Source: Urophycis tenuis
Taxonomy: Eukaryota > Chordata > Actinopteri > Gadiformes > Phycidae
Assembly: GCA_036785325.1 (NCBI GenBank)
Contig: JAXIVH010000503.1
Location: 19,198-83,197, forward strand
DNA: 64,000 bases
Reading direction: 5' to 3'
The notes beneath the pieces are model-generated. The model worked only from the letters and a program-made list of their open reading frames with translations, was not told where the DNA came from and ran no database searches. The position numbers were made by a program, and so were the translations under genes. Positions 39,611 through 54,600 of this stretch are shown here, in pieces (within the stretch, counting starts at the first letter, position 1; every line of letters begins with the position of its first letter).

Positions 39611-39611
39611 G
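39611..39611. other. Copy-specific substitution A to G
   Basis: CTAACTAACCCC reads CTAACTAGCCCC (monomer position 946, start of the telomere-like zone). It is the only departure I noticed between 27 kb and 56 kb. Confidence 0.8.
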
Positions 39612-42600
39612 CCCCTTACTCTAACCCTAAACTTAACCCAATTTGTTCCCCAGCCCTAACCCTAACCCAATTTGGCCCAAGCCCTAAACCTAAACCTAAT
39701 TTGGTCTCTAATCAAGCCTAAACCTAACCCAATTTGGCCCATATACCTAAACCTAACCCAATTTGGGCCCCTAATCCTAAACCTAATTCTAAGCCTAGCC
39801 CAATTTGTGGCCCTAACCCTAACCCCTCTATCTAAAGCCTAATTTGGTTCCCCAACCCCACCCTTAAGCCCAAACCCTGACCATAACCCGTAAATTGACC
39901 CGAGAGGTCCCTTAGAGCCAAGTAGGCCATTTATTTTCCGTATATTGCCCAAAAGAGGCCAAAAATAATATACGAGGTACGCTAACCGGTTATTGGTAAA
40001 GGATGGAACTAAGTAAAGGAAAAGGGAAATGAAGGAGGACAAAGAGAAGGGGTAATTGGGTTAATAAATTAATTTAATACAACTCATGGGGGATTACAAT
40101 CAATAAAAATACAGGGCTAAACATTCATAAATACAAACAAGTTCATTGGGCACAATATAAAGATACAAACAGTAAAACCTAAACATTGGACACAAAACAA
40201 GGGAGAGTATAAAAAGGGAGAAAACACAAGTAAGATTCAGTTTGGCAGTGGCTTTCGGAGGAGCAGCATCTCCCCACATTAGAAAACGAAGGGATCTGTA
40301 TGTCGTGGCCCTGGCCTGAAGAAGCCCAAATTAGGGCGAAACGTTGCGAAGGGCGCCACCTAGGACATACAGAAAAAAGAACAACAAGGTTAACCAAACA
40401 CAAACGGGTGGGAATTAGAAAAACAAACTAAGCCAAACTATAAAACATAAAAAACAACAAAAAAATAGAAAAAACTAAAAAACCTAAAAATAGAAGATGG
40501 AAAGAGGGAGGTGACTTACCGTATGGCAGGACAGTGCATTCACTCCGGGGATGATCACGCCCCGGAGTTTTTCTTTCATAAACCTAACTCGCCAGCGCCG
40601 CCTACGGGTCATGGTCGCCCCCCTTGCTCCATACTAAGCTAAATTATGCTAACTAACCCCTTACTCTAACCCTAAACTTAACCCAATTTGTTCCCCAGCC
40701 CTAACCCTAACCCAATTTGGCCCAAGCCCTAAACCTAAACCTAATTTGGTCTCTAATCAAGCCTAAACCTAACCCAATTTGGCCCATATACCTAAACCTA
40801 ACCCAATTTGGGCCCCTAATCCTAAACCTAATTCTAAGCCTAGCCCAATTTGTGGCCCTAACCCTAACCCCTCTATCTAAAGCCTAATTTGGTTCCCCAA
40901 CCCCACCCTTAAGCCCAAACCCTGACCATAACCCGTAAATTGACCCGAGAGGTCCCTTAGAGCCAAGTAGGCCATTTATTTTCCGTATATTGCCCAAAAG
41001 AGGCCAAAAATAATATACGAGGTACGCTAACCGGTTATTGGTAAAGGATGGAACTAAGTAAAGGAAAAGGGAAATGAAGGAGGACAAAGAGAAGGGGTAA
41101 TTGGGTTAATAAATTAATTTAATACAACTCATGGGGGATTACAATCAATAAAAATACAGGGCTAAACATTCATAAATACAAACAAGTTCATTGGGCACAA
41201 TATAAAGATACAAACAGTAAAACCTAAACATTGGACACAAAACAAGGGAGAGTATAAAAAGGGAGAAAACACAAGTAAGATTCAGTTTGGCAGTGGCTTT
41301 CGGAGGAGCAGCATCTCCCCACATTAGAAAACGAAGGGATCTGTATGTCGTGGCCCTGGCCTGAAGAAGCCCAAATTAGGGCGAAACGTTGCGAAGGGCG
41401 CCACCTAGGACATACAGAAAAAAGAACAACAAGGTTAACCAAACACAAACGGGTGGGAATTAGAAAAACAAACTAAGCCAAACTATAAAACATAAAAAAC
41501 AACAAAAAAATAGAAAAAACTAAAAAACCTAAAAATAGAAGATGGAAAGAGGGAGGTGACTTACCGTATGGCAGGACAGTGCATTCACTCCGGGGATGAT
41601 CACGCCCCGGAGTTTTTCTTTCATAAACCTAACTCGCCAGCGCCGCCTACGGGTCATGGTCGCCCCCCTTGCTCCATACTAAGCTAAATTATGCTAACTA
41701 ACCCCTTACTCTAACCCTAAACTTAACCCAATTTGTTCCCCAGCCCTAACCCTAACCCAATTTGGCCCAAGCCCTAAACCTAAACCTAATTTGGTCTCTA
41801 ATCAAGCCTAAACCTAACCCAATTTGGCCCATATACCTAAACCTAACCCAATTTGGGCCCCTAATCCTAAACCTAATTCTAAGCCTAGCCCAATTTGTGG
41901 CCCTAACCCTAACCCCTCTATCTAAAGCCTAATTTGGTTCCCCAACCCCACCCTTAAGCCCAAACCCTGACCATAACCCGTAAATTGACCCGAGAGGTCC
42001 CTTAGAGCCAAGTAGGCCATTTATTTTCCGTATATTGCCCAAAAGAGGCCAAAAATAATATACGAGGTACGCTAACCGGTTATTGGTAAAGGATGGAACT
42101 AAGTAAAGGAAAAGGGAAATGAAGGAGGACAAAGAGAAGGGGTAATTGGGTTAATAAATTAATTTAATACAACTCATGGGGGATTACAATCAATAAAAAT
42201 ACAGGGCTAAACATTCATAAATACAAACAAGTTCATTGGGCACAATATAAAGATACAAACAGTAAAACCTAAACATTGGACACAAAACAAGGGAGAGTAT
42301 AAAAAGGGAGAAAACACAAGTAAGATTCAGTTTGGCAGTGGCTTTCGGAGGAGCAGCATCTCCCCACATTAGAAAACGAAGGGATCTGTATGTCGTGGCC
42401 CTGGCCTGAAGAAGCCCAAATTAGGGCGAAACGTTGCGAAGGGCGCCACCTAGGACATACAGAAAAAAGAACAACAAGGTTAACCAAACACAAACGGGTG
42501 GGAATTAGAAAAACAAACTAAGCCAAACTATAAAACATAAAAAACAACAAAAAAATAGAAAAAACTAAAAAACCTAAAAATAGAAGATGGAAAGAGGGAG

Positions 42601-45600
42601 GTGACTTACCGTATGGCAGGACAGTGCATTCACTCCGGGGATGATCACGCCCCGGAGTTTTTCTTTCATAAACCTAACTCGCCAGCGCCGCCTACGGGTC
42701 ATGGTCGCCCCCCTTGCTCCATACTAAGCTAAATTATGCTAACTAACCCCTTACTCTAACCCTAAACTTAACCCAATTTGTTCCCCAGCCCTAACCCTAA
42801 CCCAATTTGGCCCAAGCCCTAAACCTAAACCTAATTTGGTCTCTAATCAAGCCTAAACCTAACCCAATTTGGCCCATATACCTAAACCTAACCCAATTTG
42901 GGCCCCTAATCCTAAACCTAATTCTAAGCCTAGCCCAATTTGTGGCCCTAACCCTAACCCCTCTATCTAAAGCCTAATTTGGTTCCCCAACCCCACCCTT
43001 AAGCCCAAACCCTGACCATAACCCGTAAATTGACCCGAGAGGTCCCTTAGAGCCAAGTAGGCCATTTATTTTCCGTATATTGCCCAAAAGAGGCCAAAAA
43101 TAATATACGAGGTACGCTAACCGGTTATTGGTAAAGGATGGAACTAAGTAAAGGAAAAGGGAAATGAAGGAGGACAAAGAGAAGGGGTAATTGGGTTAAT
43201 AAATTAATTTAATACAACTCATGGGGGATTACAATCAATAAAAATACAGGGCTAAACATTCATAAATACAAACAAGTTCATTGGGCACAATATAAAGATA
43301 CAAACAGTAAAACCTAAACATTGGACACAAAACAAGGGAGAGTATAAAAAGGGAGAAAACACAAGTAAGATTCAGTTTGGCAGTGGCTTTCGGAGGAGCA
43401 GCATCTCCCCACATTAGAAAACGAAGGGATCTGTATGTCGTGGCCCTGGCCTGAAGAAGCCCAAATTAGGGCGAAACGTTGCGAAGGGCGCCACCTAGGA
43501 CATACAGAAAAAAGAACAACAAGGTTAACCAAACACAAACGGGTGGGAATTAGAAAAACAAACTAAGCCAAACTATAAAACATAAAAAACAACAAAAAAA
43601 TAGAAAAAACTAAAAAACCTAAAAATAGAAGATGGAAAGAGGGAGGTGACTTACCGTATGGCAGGACAGTGCATTCACTCCGGGGATGATCACGCCCCGG
43701 AGTTTTTCTTTCATAAACCTAACTCGCCAGCGCCGCCTACGGGTCATGGTCGCCCCCCTTGCTCCATACTAAGCTAAATTATGCTAACTAACCCCTTACT
43801 CTAACCCTAAACTTAACCCAATTTGTTCCCCAGCCCTAACCCTAACCCAATTTGGCCCAAGCCCTAAACCTAAACCTAATTTGGTCTCTAATCAAGCCTA
43901 AACCTAACCCAATTTGGCCCATATACCTAAACCTAACCCAATTTGGGCCCCTAATCCTAAACCTAATTCTAAGCCTAGCCCAATTTGTGGCCCTAACCCT
44001 AACCCCTCTATCTAAAGCCTAATTTGGTTCCCCAACCCCACCCTTAAGCCCAAACCCTGACCATAACCCGTAAATTGACCCGAGAGGTCCCTTAGAGCCA
44101 AGTAGGCCATTTATTTTCCGTATATTGCCCAAAAGAGGCCAAAAATAATATACGAGGTACGCTAACCGGTTATTGGTAAAGGATGGAACTAAGTAAAGGA
44201 AAAGGGAAATGAAGGAGGACAAAGAGAAGGGGTAATTGGGTTAATAAATTAATTTAATACAACTCATGGGGGATTACAATCAATAAAAATACAGGGCTAA
44301 ACATTCATAAATACAAACAAGTTCATTGGGCACAATATAAAGATACAAACAGTAAAACCTAAACATTGGACACAAAACAAGGGAGAGTATAAAAAGGGAG
44401 AAAACACAAGTAAGATTCAGTTTGGCAGTGGCTTTCGGAGGAGCAGCATCTCCCCACATTAGAAAACGAAGGGATCTGTATGTCGTGGCCCTGGCCTGAA
44501 GAAGCCCAAATTAGGGCGAAACGTTGCGAAGGGCGCCACCTAGGACATACAGAAAAAAGAACAACAAGGTTAACCAAACACAAACGGGTGGGAATTAGAA
44601 AAACAAACTAAGCCAAACTATAAAACATAAAAAACAACAAAAAAATAGAAAAAACTAAAAAACCTAAAAATAGAAGATGGAAAGAGGGAGGTGACTTACC
44701 GTATGGCAGGACAGTGCATTCACTCCGGGGATGATCACGCCCCGGAGTTTTTCTTTCATAAACCTAACTCGCCAGCGCCGCCTACGGGTCATGGTCGCCC
44801 CCCTTGCTCCATACTAAGCTAAATTATGCTAACTAACCCCTTACTCTAACCCTAAACTTAACCCAATTTGTTCCCCAGCCCTAACCCTAACCCAATTTGG
44901 CCCAAGCCCTAAACCTAAACCTAATTTGGTCTCTAATCAAGCCTAAACCTAACCCAATTTGGCCCATATACCTAAACCTAACCCAATTTGGGCCCCTAAT
45001 CCTAAACCTAATTCTAAGCCTAGCCCAATTTGTGGCCCTAACCCTAACCCCTCTATCTAAAGCCTAATTTGGTTCCCCAACCCCACCCTTAAGCCCAAAC
45101 CCTGACCATAACCCGTAAATTGACCCGAGAGGTCCCTTAGAGCCAAGTAGGCCATTTATTTTCCGTATATTGCCCAAAAGAGGCCAAAAATAATATACGA
45201 GGTACGCTAACCGGTTATTGGTAAAGGATGGAACTAAGTAAAGGAAAAGGGAAATGAAGGAGGACAAAGAGAAGGGGTAATTGGGTTAATAAATTAATTT
45301 AATACAACTCATGGGGGATTACAATCAATAAAAATACAGGGCTAAACATTCATAAATACAAACAAGTTCATTGGGCACAATATAAAGATACAAACAGTAA
45401 AACCTAAACATTGGACACAAAACAAGGGAGAGTATAAAAAGGGAGAAAACACAAGTAAGATTCAGTTTGGCAGTGGCTTTCGGAGGAGCAGCATCTCCCC
45501 ACATTAGAAAACGAAGGGATCTGTATGTCGTGGCCCTGGCCTGAAGAAGCCCAAATTAGGGCGAAACGTTGCGAAGGGCGCCACCTAGGACATACAGAAA

Positions 45601-48600
45601 AAAGAACAACAAGGTTAACCAAACACAAACGGGTGGGAATTAGAAAAACAAACTAAGCCAAACTATAAAACATAAAAAACAACAAAAAAATAGAAAAAAC
45701 TAAAAAACCTAAAAATAGAAGATGGAAAGAGGGAGGTGACTTACCGTATGGCAGGACAGTGCATTCACTCCGGGGATGATCACGCCCCGGAGTTTTTCTT
45801 TCATAAACCTAACTCGCCAGCGCCGCCTACGGGTCATGGTCGCCCCCCTTGCTCCATACTAAGCTAAATTATGCTAACTAACCCCTTACTCTAACCCTAA
45901 ACTTAACCCAATTTGTTCCCCAGCCCTAACCCTAACCCAATTTGGCCCAAGCCCTAAACCTAAACCTAATTTGGTCTCTAATCAAGCCTAAACCTAACCC
46001 AATTTGGCCCATATACCTAAACCTAACCCAATTTGGGCCCCTAATCCTAAACCTAATTCTAAGCCTAGCCCAATTTGTGGCCCTAACCCTAACCCCTCTA
46101 TCTAAAGCCTAATTTGGTTCCCCAACCCCACCCTTAAGCCCAAACCCTGACCATAACCCGTAAATTGACCCGAGAGGTCCCTTAGAGCCAAGTAGGCCAT
46201 TTATTTTCCGTATATTGCCCAAAAGAGGCCAAAAATAATATACGAGGTACGCTAACCGGTTATTGGTAAAGGATGGAACTAAGTAAAGGAAAAGGGAAAT
46301 GAAGGAGGACAAAGAGAAGGGGTAATTGGGTTAATAAATTAATTTAATACAACTCATGGGGGATTACAATCAATAAAAATACAGGGCTAAACATTCATAA
46401 ATACAAACAAGTTCATTGGGCACAATATAAAGATACAAACAGTAAAACCTAAACATTGGACACAAAACAAGGGAGAGTATAAAAAGGGAGAAAACACAAG
46501 TAAGATTCAGTTTGGCAGTGGCTTTCGGAGGAGCAGCATCTCCCCACATTAGAAAACGAAGGGATCTGTATGTCGTGGCCCTGGCCTGAAGAAGCCCAAA
46601 TTAGGGCGAAACGTTGCGAAGGGCGCCACCTAGGACATACAGAAAAAAGAACAACAAGGTTAACCAAACACAAACGGGTGGGAATTAGAAAAACAAACTA
46701 AGCCAAACTATAAAACATAAAAAACAACAAAAAAATAGAAAAAACTAAAAAACCTAAAAATAGAAGATGGAAAGAGGGAGGTGACTTACCGTATGGCAGG
46801 ACAGTGCATTCACTCCGGGGATGATCACGCCCCGGAGTTTTTCTTTCATAAACCTAACTCGCCAGCGCCGCCTACGGGTCATGGTCGCCCCCCTTGCTCC
46901 ATACTAAGCTAAATTATGCTAACTAACCCCTTACTCTAACCCTAAACTTAACCCAATTTGTTCCCCAGCCCTAACCCTAACCCAATTTGGCCCAAGCCCT
47001 AAACCTAAACCTAATTTGGTCTCTAATCAAGCCTAAACCTAACCCAATTTGGCCCATATACCTAAACCTAACCCAATTTGGGCCCCTAATCCTAAACCTA
47101 ATTCTAAGCCTAGCCCAATTTGTGGCCCTAACCCTAACCCCTCTATCTAAAGCCTAATTTGGTTCCCCAACCCCACCCTTAAGCCCAAACCCTGACCATA
47201 ACCCGTAAATTGACCCGAGAGGTCCCTTAGAGCCAAGTAGGCCATTTATTTTCCGTATATTGCCCAAAAGAGGCCAAAAATAATATACGAGGTACGCTAA
47301 CCGGTTATTGGTAAAGGATGGAACTAAGTAAAGGAAAAGGGAAATGAAGGAGGACAAAGAGAAGGGGTAATTGGGTTAATAAATTAATTTAATACAACTC
47401 ATGGGGGATTACAATCAATAAAAATACAGGGCTAAACATTCATAAATACAAACAAGTTCATTGGGCACAATATAAAGATACAAACAGTAAAACCTAAACA
47501 TTGGACACAAAACAAGGGAGAGTATAAAAAGGGAGAAAACACAAGTAAGATTCAGTTTGGCAGTGGCTTTCGGAGGAGCAGCATCTCCCCACATTAGAAA
47601 ACGAAGGGATCTGTATGTCGTGGCCCTGGCCTGAAGAAGCCCAAATTAGGGCGAAACGTTGCGAAGGGCGCCACCTAGGACATACAGAAAAAAGAACAAC
47701 AAGGTTAACCAAACACAAACGGGTGGGAATTAGAAAAACAAACTAAGCCAAACTATAAAACATAAAAAACAACAAAAAAATAGAAAAAACTAAAAAACCT
47801 AAAAATAGAAGATGGAAAGAGGGAGGTGACTTACCGTATGGCAGGACAGTGCATTCACTCCGGGGATGATCACGCCCCGGAGTTTTTCTTTCATAAACCT
47901 AACTCGCCAGCGCCGCCTACGGGTCATGGTCGCCCCCCTTGCTCCATACTAAGCTAAATTATGCTAACTAACCCCTTACTCTAACCCTAAACTTAACCCA
48001 ATTTGTTCCCCAGCCCTAACCCTAACCCAATTTGGCCCAAGCCCTAAACCTAAACCTAATTTGGTCTCTAATCAAGCCTAAACCTAACCCAATTTGGCCC
48101 ATATACCTAAACCTAACCCAATTTGGGCCCCTAATCCTAAACCTAATTCTAAGCCTAGCCCAATTTGTGGCCCTAACCCTAACCCCTCTATCTAAAGCCT
48201 AATTTGGTTCCCCAACCCCACCCTTAAGCCCAAACCCTGACCATAACCCGTAAATTGACCCGAGAGGTCCCTTAGAGCCAAGTAGGCCATTTATTTTCCG
48301 TATATTGCCCAAAAGAGGCCAAAAATAATATACGAGGTACGCTAACCGGTTATTGGTAAAGGATGGAACTAAGTAAAGGAAAAGGGAAATGAAGGAGGAC
48401 AAAGAGAAGGGGTAATTGGGTTAATAAATTAATTTAATACAACTCATGGGGGATTACAATCAATAAAAATACAGGGCTAAACATTCATAAATACAAACAA
48501 GTTCATTGGGCACAATATAAAGATACAAACAGTAAAACCTAAACATTGGACACAAAACAAGGGAGAGTATAAAAAGGGAGAAAACACAAGTAAGATTCAG

Positions 48601-51600
48601 TTTGGCAGTGGCTTTCGGAGGAGCAGCATCTCCCCACATTAGAAAACGAAGGGATCTGTATGTCGTGGCCCTGGCCTGAAGAAGCCCAAATTAGGGCGAA
48701 ACGTTGCGAAGGGCGCCACCTAGGACATACAGAAAAAAGAACAACAAGGTTAACCAAACACAAACGGGTGGGAATTAGAAAAACAAACTAAGCCAAACTA
48801 TAAAACATAAAAAACAACAAAAAAATAGAAAAAACTAAAAAACCTAAAAATAGAAGATGGAAAGAGGGAGGTGACTTACCGTATGGCAGGACAGTGCATT
48901 CACTCCGGGGATGATCACGCCCCGGAGTTTTTCTTTCATAAACCTAACTCGCCAGCGCCGCCTACGGGTCATGGTCGCCCCCCTTGCTCCATACTAAGCT
49001 AAATTATGCTAACTAACCCCTTACTCTAACCCTAAACTTAACCCAATTTGTTCCCCAGCCCTAACCCTAACCCAATTTGGCCCAAGCCCTAAACCTAAAC
49101 CTAATTTGGTCTCTAATCAAGCCTAAACCTAACCCAATTTGGCCCATATACCTAAACCTAACCCAATTTGGGCCCCTAATCCTAAACCTAATTCTAAGCC
49201 TAGCCCAATTTGTGGCCCTAACCCTAACCCCTCTATCTAAAGCCTAATTTGGTTCCCCAACCCCACCCTTAAGCCCAAACCCTGACCATAACCCGTAAAT
49301 TGACCCGAGAGGTCCCTTAGAGCCAAGTAGGCCATTTATTTTCCGTATATTGCCCAAAAGAGGCCAAAAATAATATACGAGGTACGCTAACCGGTTATTG
49401 GTAAAGGATGGAACTAAGTAAAGGAAAAGGGAAATGAAGGAGGACAAAGAGAAGGGGTAATTGGGTTAATAAATTAATTTAATACAACTCATGGGGGATT
49501 ACAATCAATAAAAATACAGGGCTAAACATTCATAAATACAAACAAGTTCATTGGGCACAATATAAAGATACAAACAGTAAAACCTAAACATTGGACACAA
49601 AACAAGGGAGAGTATAAAAAGGGAGAAAACACAAGTAAGATTCAGTTTGGCAGTGGCTTTCGGAGGAGCAGCATCTCCCCACATTAGAAAACGAAGGGAT
49701 CTGTATGTCGTGGCCCTGGCCTGAAGAAGCCCAAATTAGGGCGAAACGTTGCGAAGGGCGCCACCTAGGACATACAGAAAAAAGAACAACAAGGTTAACC
49801 AAACACAAACGGGTGGGAATTAGAAAAACAAACTAAGCCAAACTATAAAACATAAAAAACAACAAAAAAATAGAAAAAACTAAAAAACCTAAAAATAGAA
49901 GATGGAAAGAGGGAGGTGACTTACCGTATGGCAGGACAGTGCATTCACTCCGGGGATGATCACGCCCCGGAGTTTTTCTTTCATAAACCTAACTCGCCAG
50001 CGCCGCCTACGGGTCATGGTCGCCCCCCTTGCTCCATACTAAGCTAAATTATGCTAACTAACCCCTTACTCTAACCCTAAACTTAACCCAATTTGTTCCC
50101 CAGCCCTAACCCTAACCCAATTTGGCCCAAGCCCTAAACCTAAACCTAATTTGGTCTCTAATCAAGCCTAAACCTAACCCAATTTGGCCCATATACCTAA
50201 ACCTAACCCAATTTGGGCCCCTAATCCTAAACCTAATTCTAAGCCTAGCCCAATTTGTGGCCCTAACCCTAACCCCTCTATCTAAAGCCTAATTTGGTTC
50301 CCCAACCCCACCCTTAAGCCCAAACCCTGACCATAACCCGTAAATTGACCCGAGAGGTCCCTTAGAGCCAAGTAGGCCATTTATTTTCCGTATATTGCCC
50401 AAAAGAGGCCAAAAATAATATACGAGGTACGCTAACCGGTTATTGGTAAAGGATGGAACTAAGTAAAGGAAAAGGGAAATGAAGGAGGACAAAGAGAAGG
50501 GGTAATTGGGTTAATAAATTAATTTAATACAACTCATGGGGGATTACAATCAATAAAAATACAGGGCTAAACATTCATAAATACAAACAAGTTCATTGGG
50601 CACAATATAAAGATACAAACAGTAAAACCTAAACATTGGACACAAAACAAGGGAGAGTATAAAAAGGGAGAAAACACAAGTAAGATTCAGTTTGGCAGTG
50701 GCTTTCGGAGGAGCAGCATCTCCCCACATTAGAAAACGAAGGGATCTGTATGTCGTGGCCCTGGCCTGAAGAAGCCCAAATTAGGGCGAAACGTTGCGAA
50801 GGGCGCCACCTAGGACATACAGAAAAAAGAACAACAAGGTTAACCAAACACAAACGGGTGGGAATTAGAAAAACAAACTAAGCCAAACTATAAAACATAA
50901 AAAACAACAAAAAAATAGAAAAAACTAAAAAACCTAAAAATAGAAGATGGAAAGAGGGAGGTGACTTACCGTATGGCAGGACAGTGCATTCACTCCGGGG
51001 ATGATCACGCCCCGGAGTTTTTCTTTCATAAACCTAACTCGCCAGCGCCGCCTACGGGTCATGGTCGCCCCCCTTGCTCCATACTAAGCTAAATTATGCT
51101 AACTAACCCCTTACTCTAACCCTAAACTTAACCCAATTTGTTCCCCAGCCCTAACCCTAACCCAATTTGGCCCAAGCCCTAAACCTAAACCTAATTTGGT
51201 CTCTAATCAAGCCTAAACCTAACCCAATTTGGCCCATATACCTAAACCTAACCCAATTTGGGCCCCTAATCCTAAACCTAATTCTAAGCCTAGCCCAATT
51301 TGTGGCCCTAACCCTAACCCCTCTATCTAAAGCCTAATTTGGTTCCCCAACCCCACCCTTAAGCCCAAACCCTGACCATAACCCGTAAATTGACCCGAGA
51401 GGTCCCTTAGAGCCAAGTAGGCCATTTATTTTCCGTATATTGCCCAAAAGAGGCCAAAAATAATATACGAGGTACGCTAACCGGTTATTGGTAAAGGATG
51501 GAACTAAGTAAAGGAAAAGGGAAATGAAGGAGGACAAAGAGAAGGGGTAATTGGGTTAATAAATTAATTTAATACAACTCATGGGGGATTACAATCAATA

Positions 51601-54600
51601 AAAATACAGGGCTAAACATTCATAAATACAAACAAGTTCATTGGGCACAATATAAAGATACAAACAGTAAAACCTAAACATTGGACACAAAACAAGGGAG
51701 AGTATAAAAAGGGAGAAAACACAAGTAAGATTCAGTTTGGCAGTGGCTTTCGGAGGAGCAGCATCTCCCCACATTAGAAAACGAAGGGATCTGTATGTCG
51801 TGGCCCTGGCCTGAAGAAGCCCAAATTAGGGCGAAACGTTGCGAAGGGCGCCACCTAGGACATACAGAAAAAAGAACAACAAGGTTAACCAAACACAAAC
51901 GGGTGGGAATTAGAAAAACAAACTAAGCCAAACTATAAAACATAAAAAACAACAAAAAAATAGAAAAAACTAAAAAACCTAAAAATAGAAGATGGAAAGA
52001 GGGAGGTGACTTACCGTATGGCAGGACAGTGCATTCACTCCGGGGATGATCACGCCCCGGAGTTTTTCTTTCATAAACCTAACTCGCCAGCGCCGCCTAC
52101 GGGTCATGGTCGCCCCCCTTGCTCCATACTAAGCTAAATTATGCTAACTAACCCCTTACTCTAACCCTAAACTTAACCCAATTTGTTCCCCAGCCCTAAC
52201 CCTAACCCAATTTGGCCCAAGCCCTAAACCTAAACCTAATTTGGTCTCTAATCAAGCCTAAACCTAACCCAATTTGGCCCATATACCTAAACCTAACCCA
52301 ATTTGGGCCCCTAATCCTAAACCTAATTCTAAGCCTAGCCCAATTTGTGGCCCTAACCCTAACCCCTCTATCTAAAGCCTAATTTGGTTCCCCAACCCCA
52401 CCCTTAAGCCCAAACCCTGACCATAACCCGTAAATTGACCCGAGAGGTCCCTTAGAGCCAAGTAGGCCATTTATTTTCCGTATATTGCCCAAAAGAGGCC
52501 AAAAATAATATACGAGGTACGCTAACCGGTTATTGGTAAAGGATGGAACTAAGTAAAGGAAAAGGGAAATGAAGGAGGACAAAGAGAAGGGGTAATTGGG
52601 TTAATAAATTAATTTAATACAACTCATGGGGGATTACAATCAATAAAAATACAGGGCTAAACATTCATAAATACAAACAAGTTCATTGGGCACAATATAA
52701 AGATACAAACAGTAAAACCTAAACATTGGACACAAAACAAGGGAGAGTATAAAAAGGGAGAAAACACAAGTAAGATTCAGTTTGGCAGTGGCTTTCGGAG
52801 GAGCAGCATCTCCCCACATTAGAAAACGAAGGGATCTGTATGTCGTGGCCCTGGCCTGAAGAAGCCCAAATTAGGGCGAAACGTTGCGAAGGGCGCCACC
52901 TAGGACATACAGAAAAAAGAACAACAAGGTTAACCAAACACAAACGGGTGGGAATTAGAAAAACAAACTAAGCCAAACTATAAAACATAAAAAACAACAA
53001 AAAAATAGAAAAAACTAAAAAACCTAAAAATAGAAGATGGAAAGAGGGAGGTGACTTACCGTATGGCAGGACAGTGCATTCACTCCGGGGATGATCACGC
53101 CCCGGAGTTTTTCTTTCATAAACCTAACTCGCCAGCGCCGCCTACGGGTCATGGTCGCCCCCCTTGCTCCATACTAAGCTAAATTATGCTAACTAACCCC
53201 TTACTCTAACCCTAAACTTAACCCAATTTGTTCCCCAGCCCTAACCCTAACCCAATTTGGCCCAAGCCCTAAACCTAAACCTAATTTGGTCTCTAATCAA
53301 GCCTAAACCTAACCCAATTTGGCCCATATACCTAAACCTAACCCAATTTGGGCCCCTAATCCTAAACCTAATTCTAAGCCTAGCCCAATTTGTGGCCCTA
53401 ACCCTAACCCCTCTATCTAAAGCCTAATTTGGTTCCCCAACCCCACCCTTAAGCCCAAACCCTGACCATAACCCGTAAATTGACCCGAGAGGTCCCTTAG
53501 AGCCAAGTAGGCCATTTATTTTCCGTATATTGCCCAAAAGAGGCCAAAAATAATATACGAGGTACGCTAACCGGTTATTGGTAAAGGATGGAACTAAGTA
53601 AAGGAAAAGGGAAATGAAGGAGGACAAAGAGAAGGGGTAATTGGGTTAATAAATTAATTTAATACAACTCATGGGGGATTACAATCAATAAAAATACAGG
53701 GCTAAACATTCATAAATACAAACAAGTTCATTGGGCACAATATAAAGATACAAACAGTAAAACCTAAACATTGGACACAAAACAAGGGAGAGTATAAAAA
53801 GGGAGAAAACACAAGTAAGATTCAGTTTGGCAGTGGCTTTCGGAGGAGCAGCATCTCCCCACATTAGAAAACGAAGGGATCTGTATGTCGTGGCCCTGGC
53901 CTGAAGAAGCCCAAATTAGGGCGAAACGTTGCGAAGGGCGCCACCTAGGACATACAGAAAAAAGAACAACAAGGTTAACCAAACACAAACGGGTGGGAAT
54001 TAGAAAAACAAACTAAGCCAAACTATAAAACATAAAAAACAACAAAAAAATAGAAAAAACTAAAAAACCTAAAAATAGAAGATGGAAAGAGGGAGGTGAC
54101 TTACCGTATGGCAGGACAGTGCATTCACTCCGGGGATGATCACGCCCCGGAGTTTTTCTTTCATAAACCTAACTCGCCAGCGCCGCCTACGGGTCATGGT
54201 CGCCCCCCTTGCTCCATACTAAGCTAAATTATGCTAACTAACCCCTTACTCTAACCCTAAACTTAACCCAATTTGTTCCCCAGCCCTAACCCTAACCCAA
54301 TTTGGCCCAAGCCCTAAACCTAAACCTAATTTGGTCTCTAATCAAGCCTAAACCTAACCCAATTTGGCCCATATACCTAAACCTAACCCAATTTGGGCCC
54401 CTAATCCTAAACCTAATTCTAAGCCTAGCCCAATTTGTGGCCCTAACCCTAACCCCTCTATCTAAAGCCTAATTTGGTTCCCCAACCCCACCCTTAAGCC
54501 CAAACCCTGACCATAACCCGTAAATTGACCCGAGAGGTCCCTTAGAGCCAAGTAGGCCATTTATTTTCCGTATATTGCCCAAAAGAGGCCAAAAATAATA

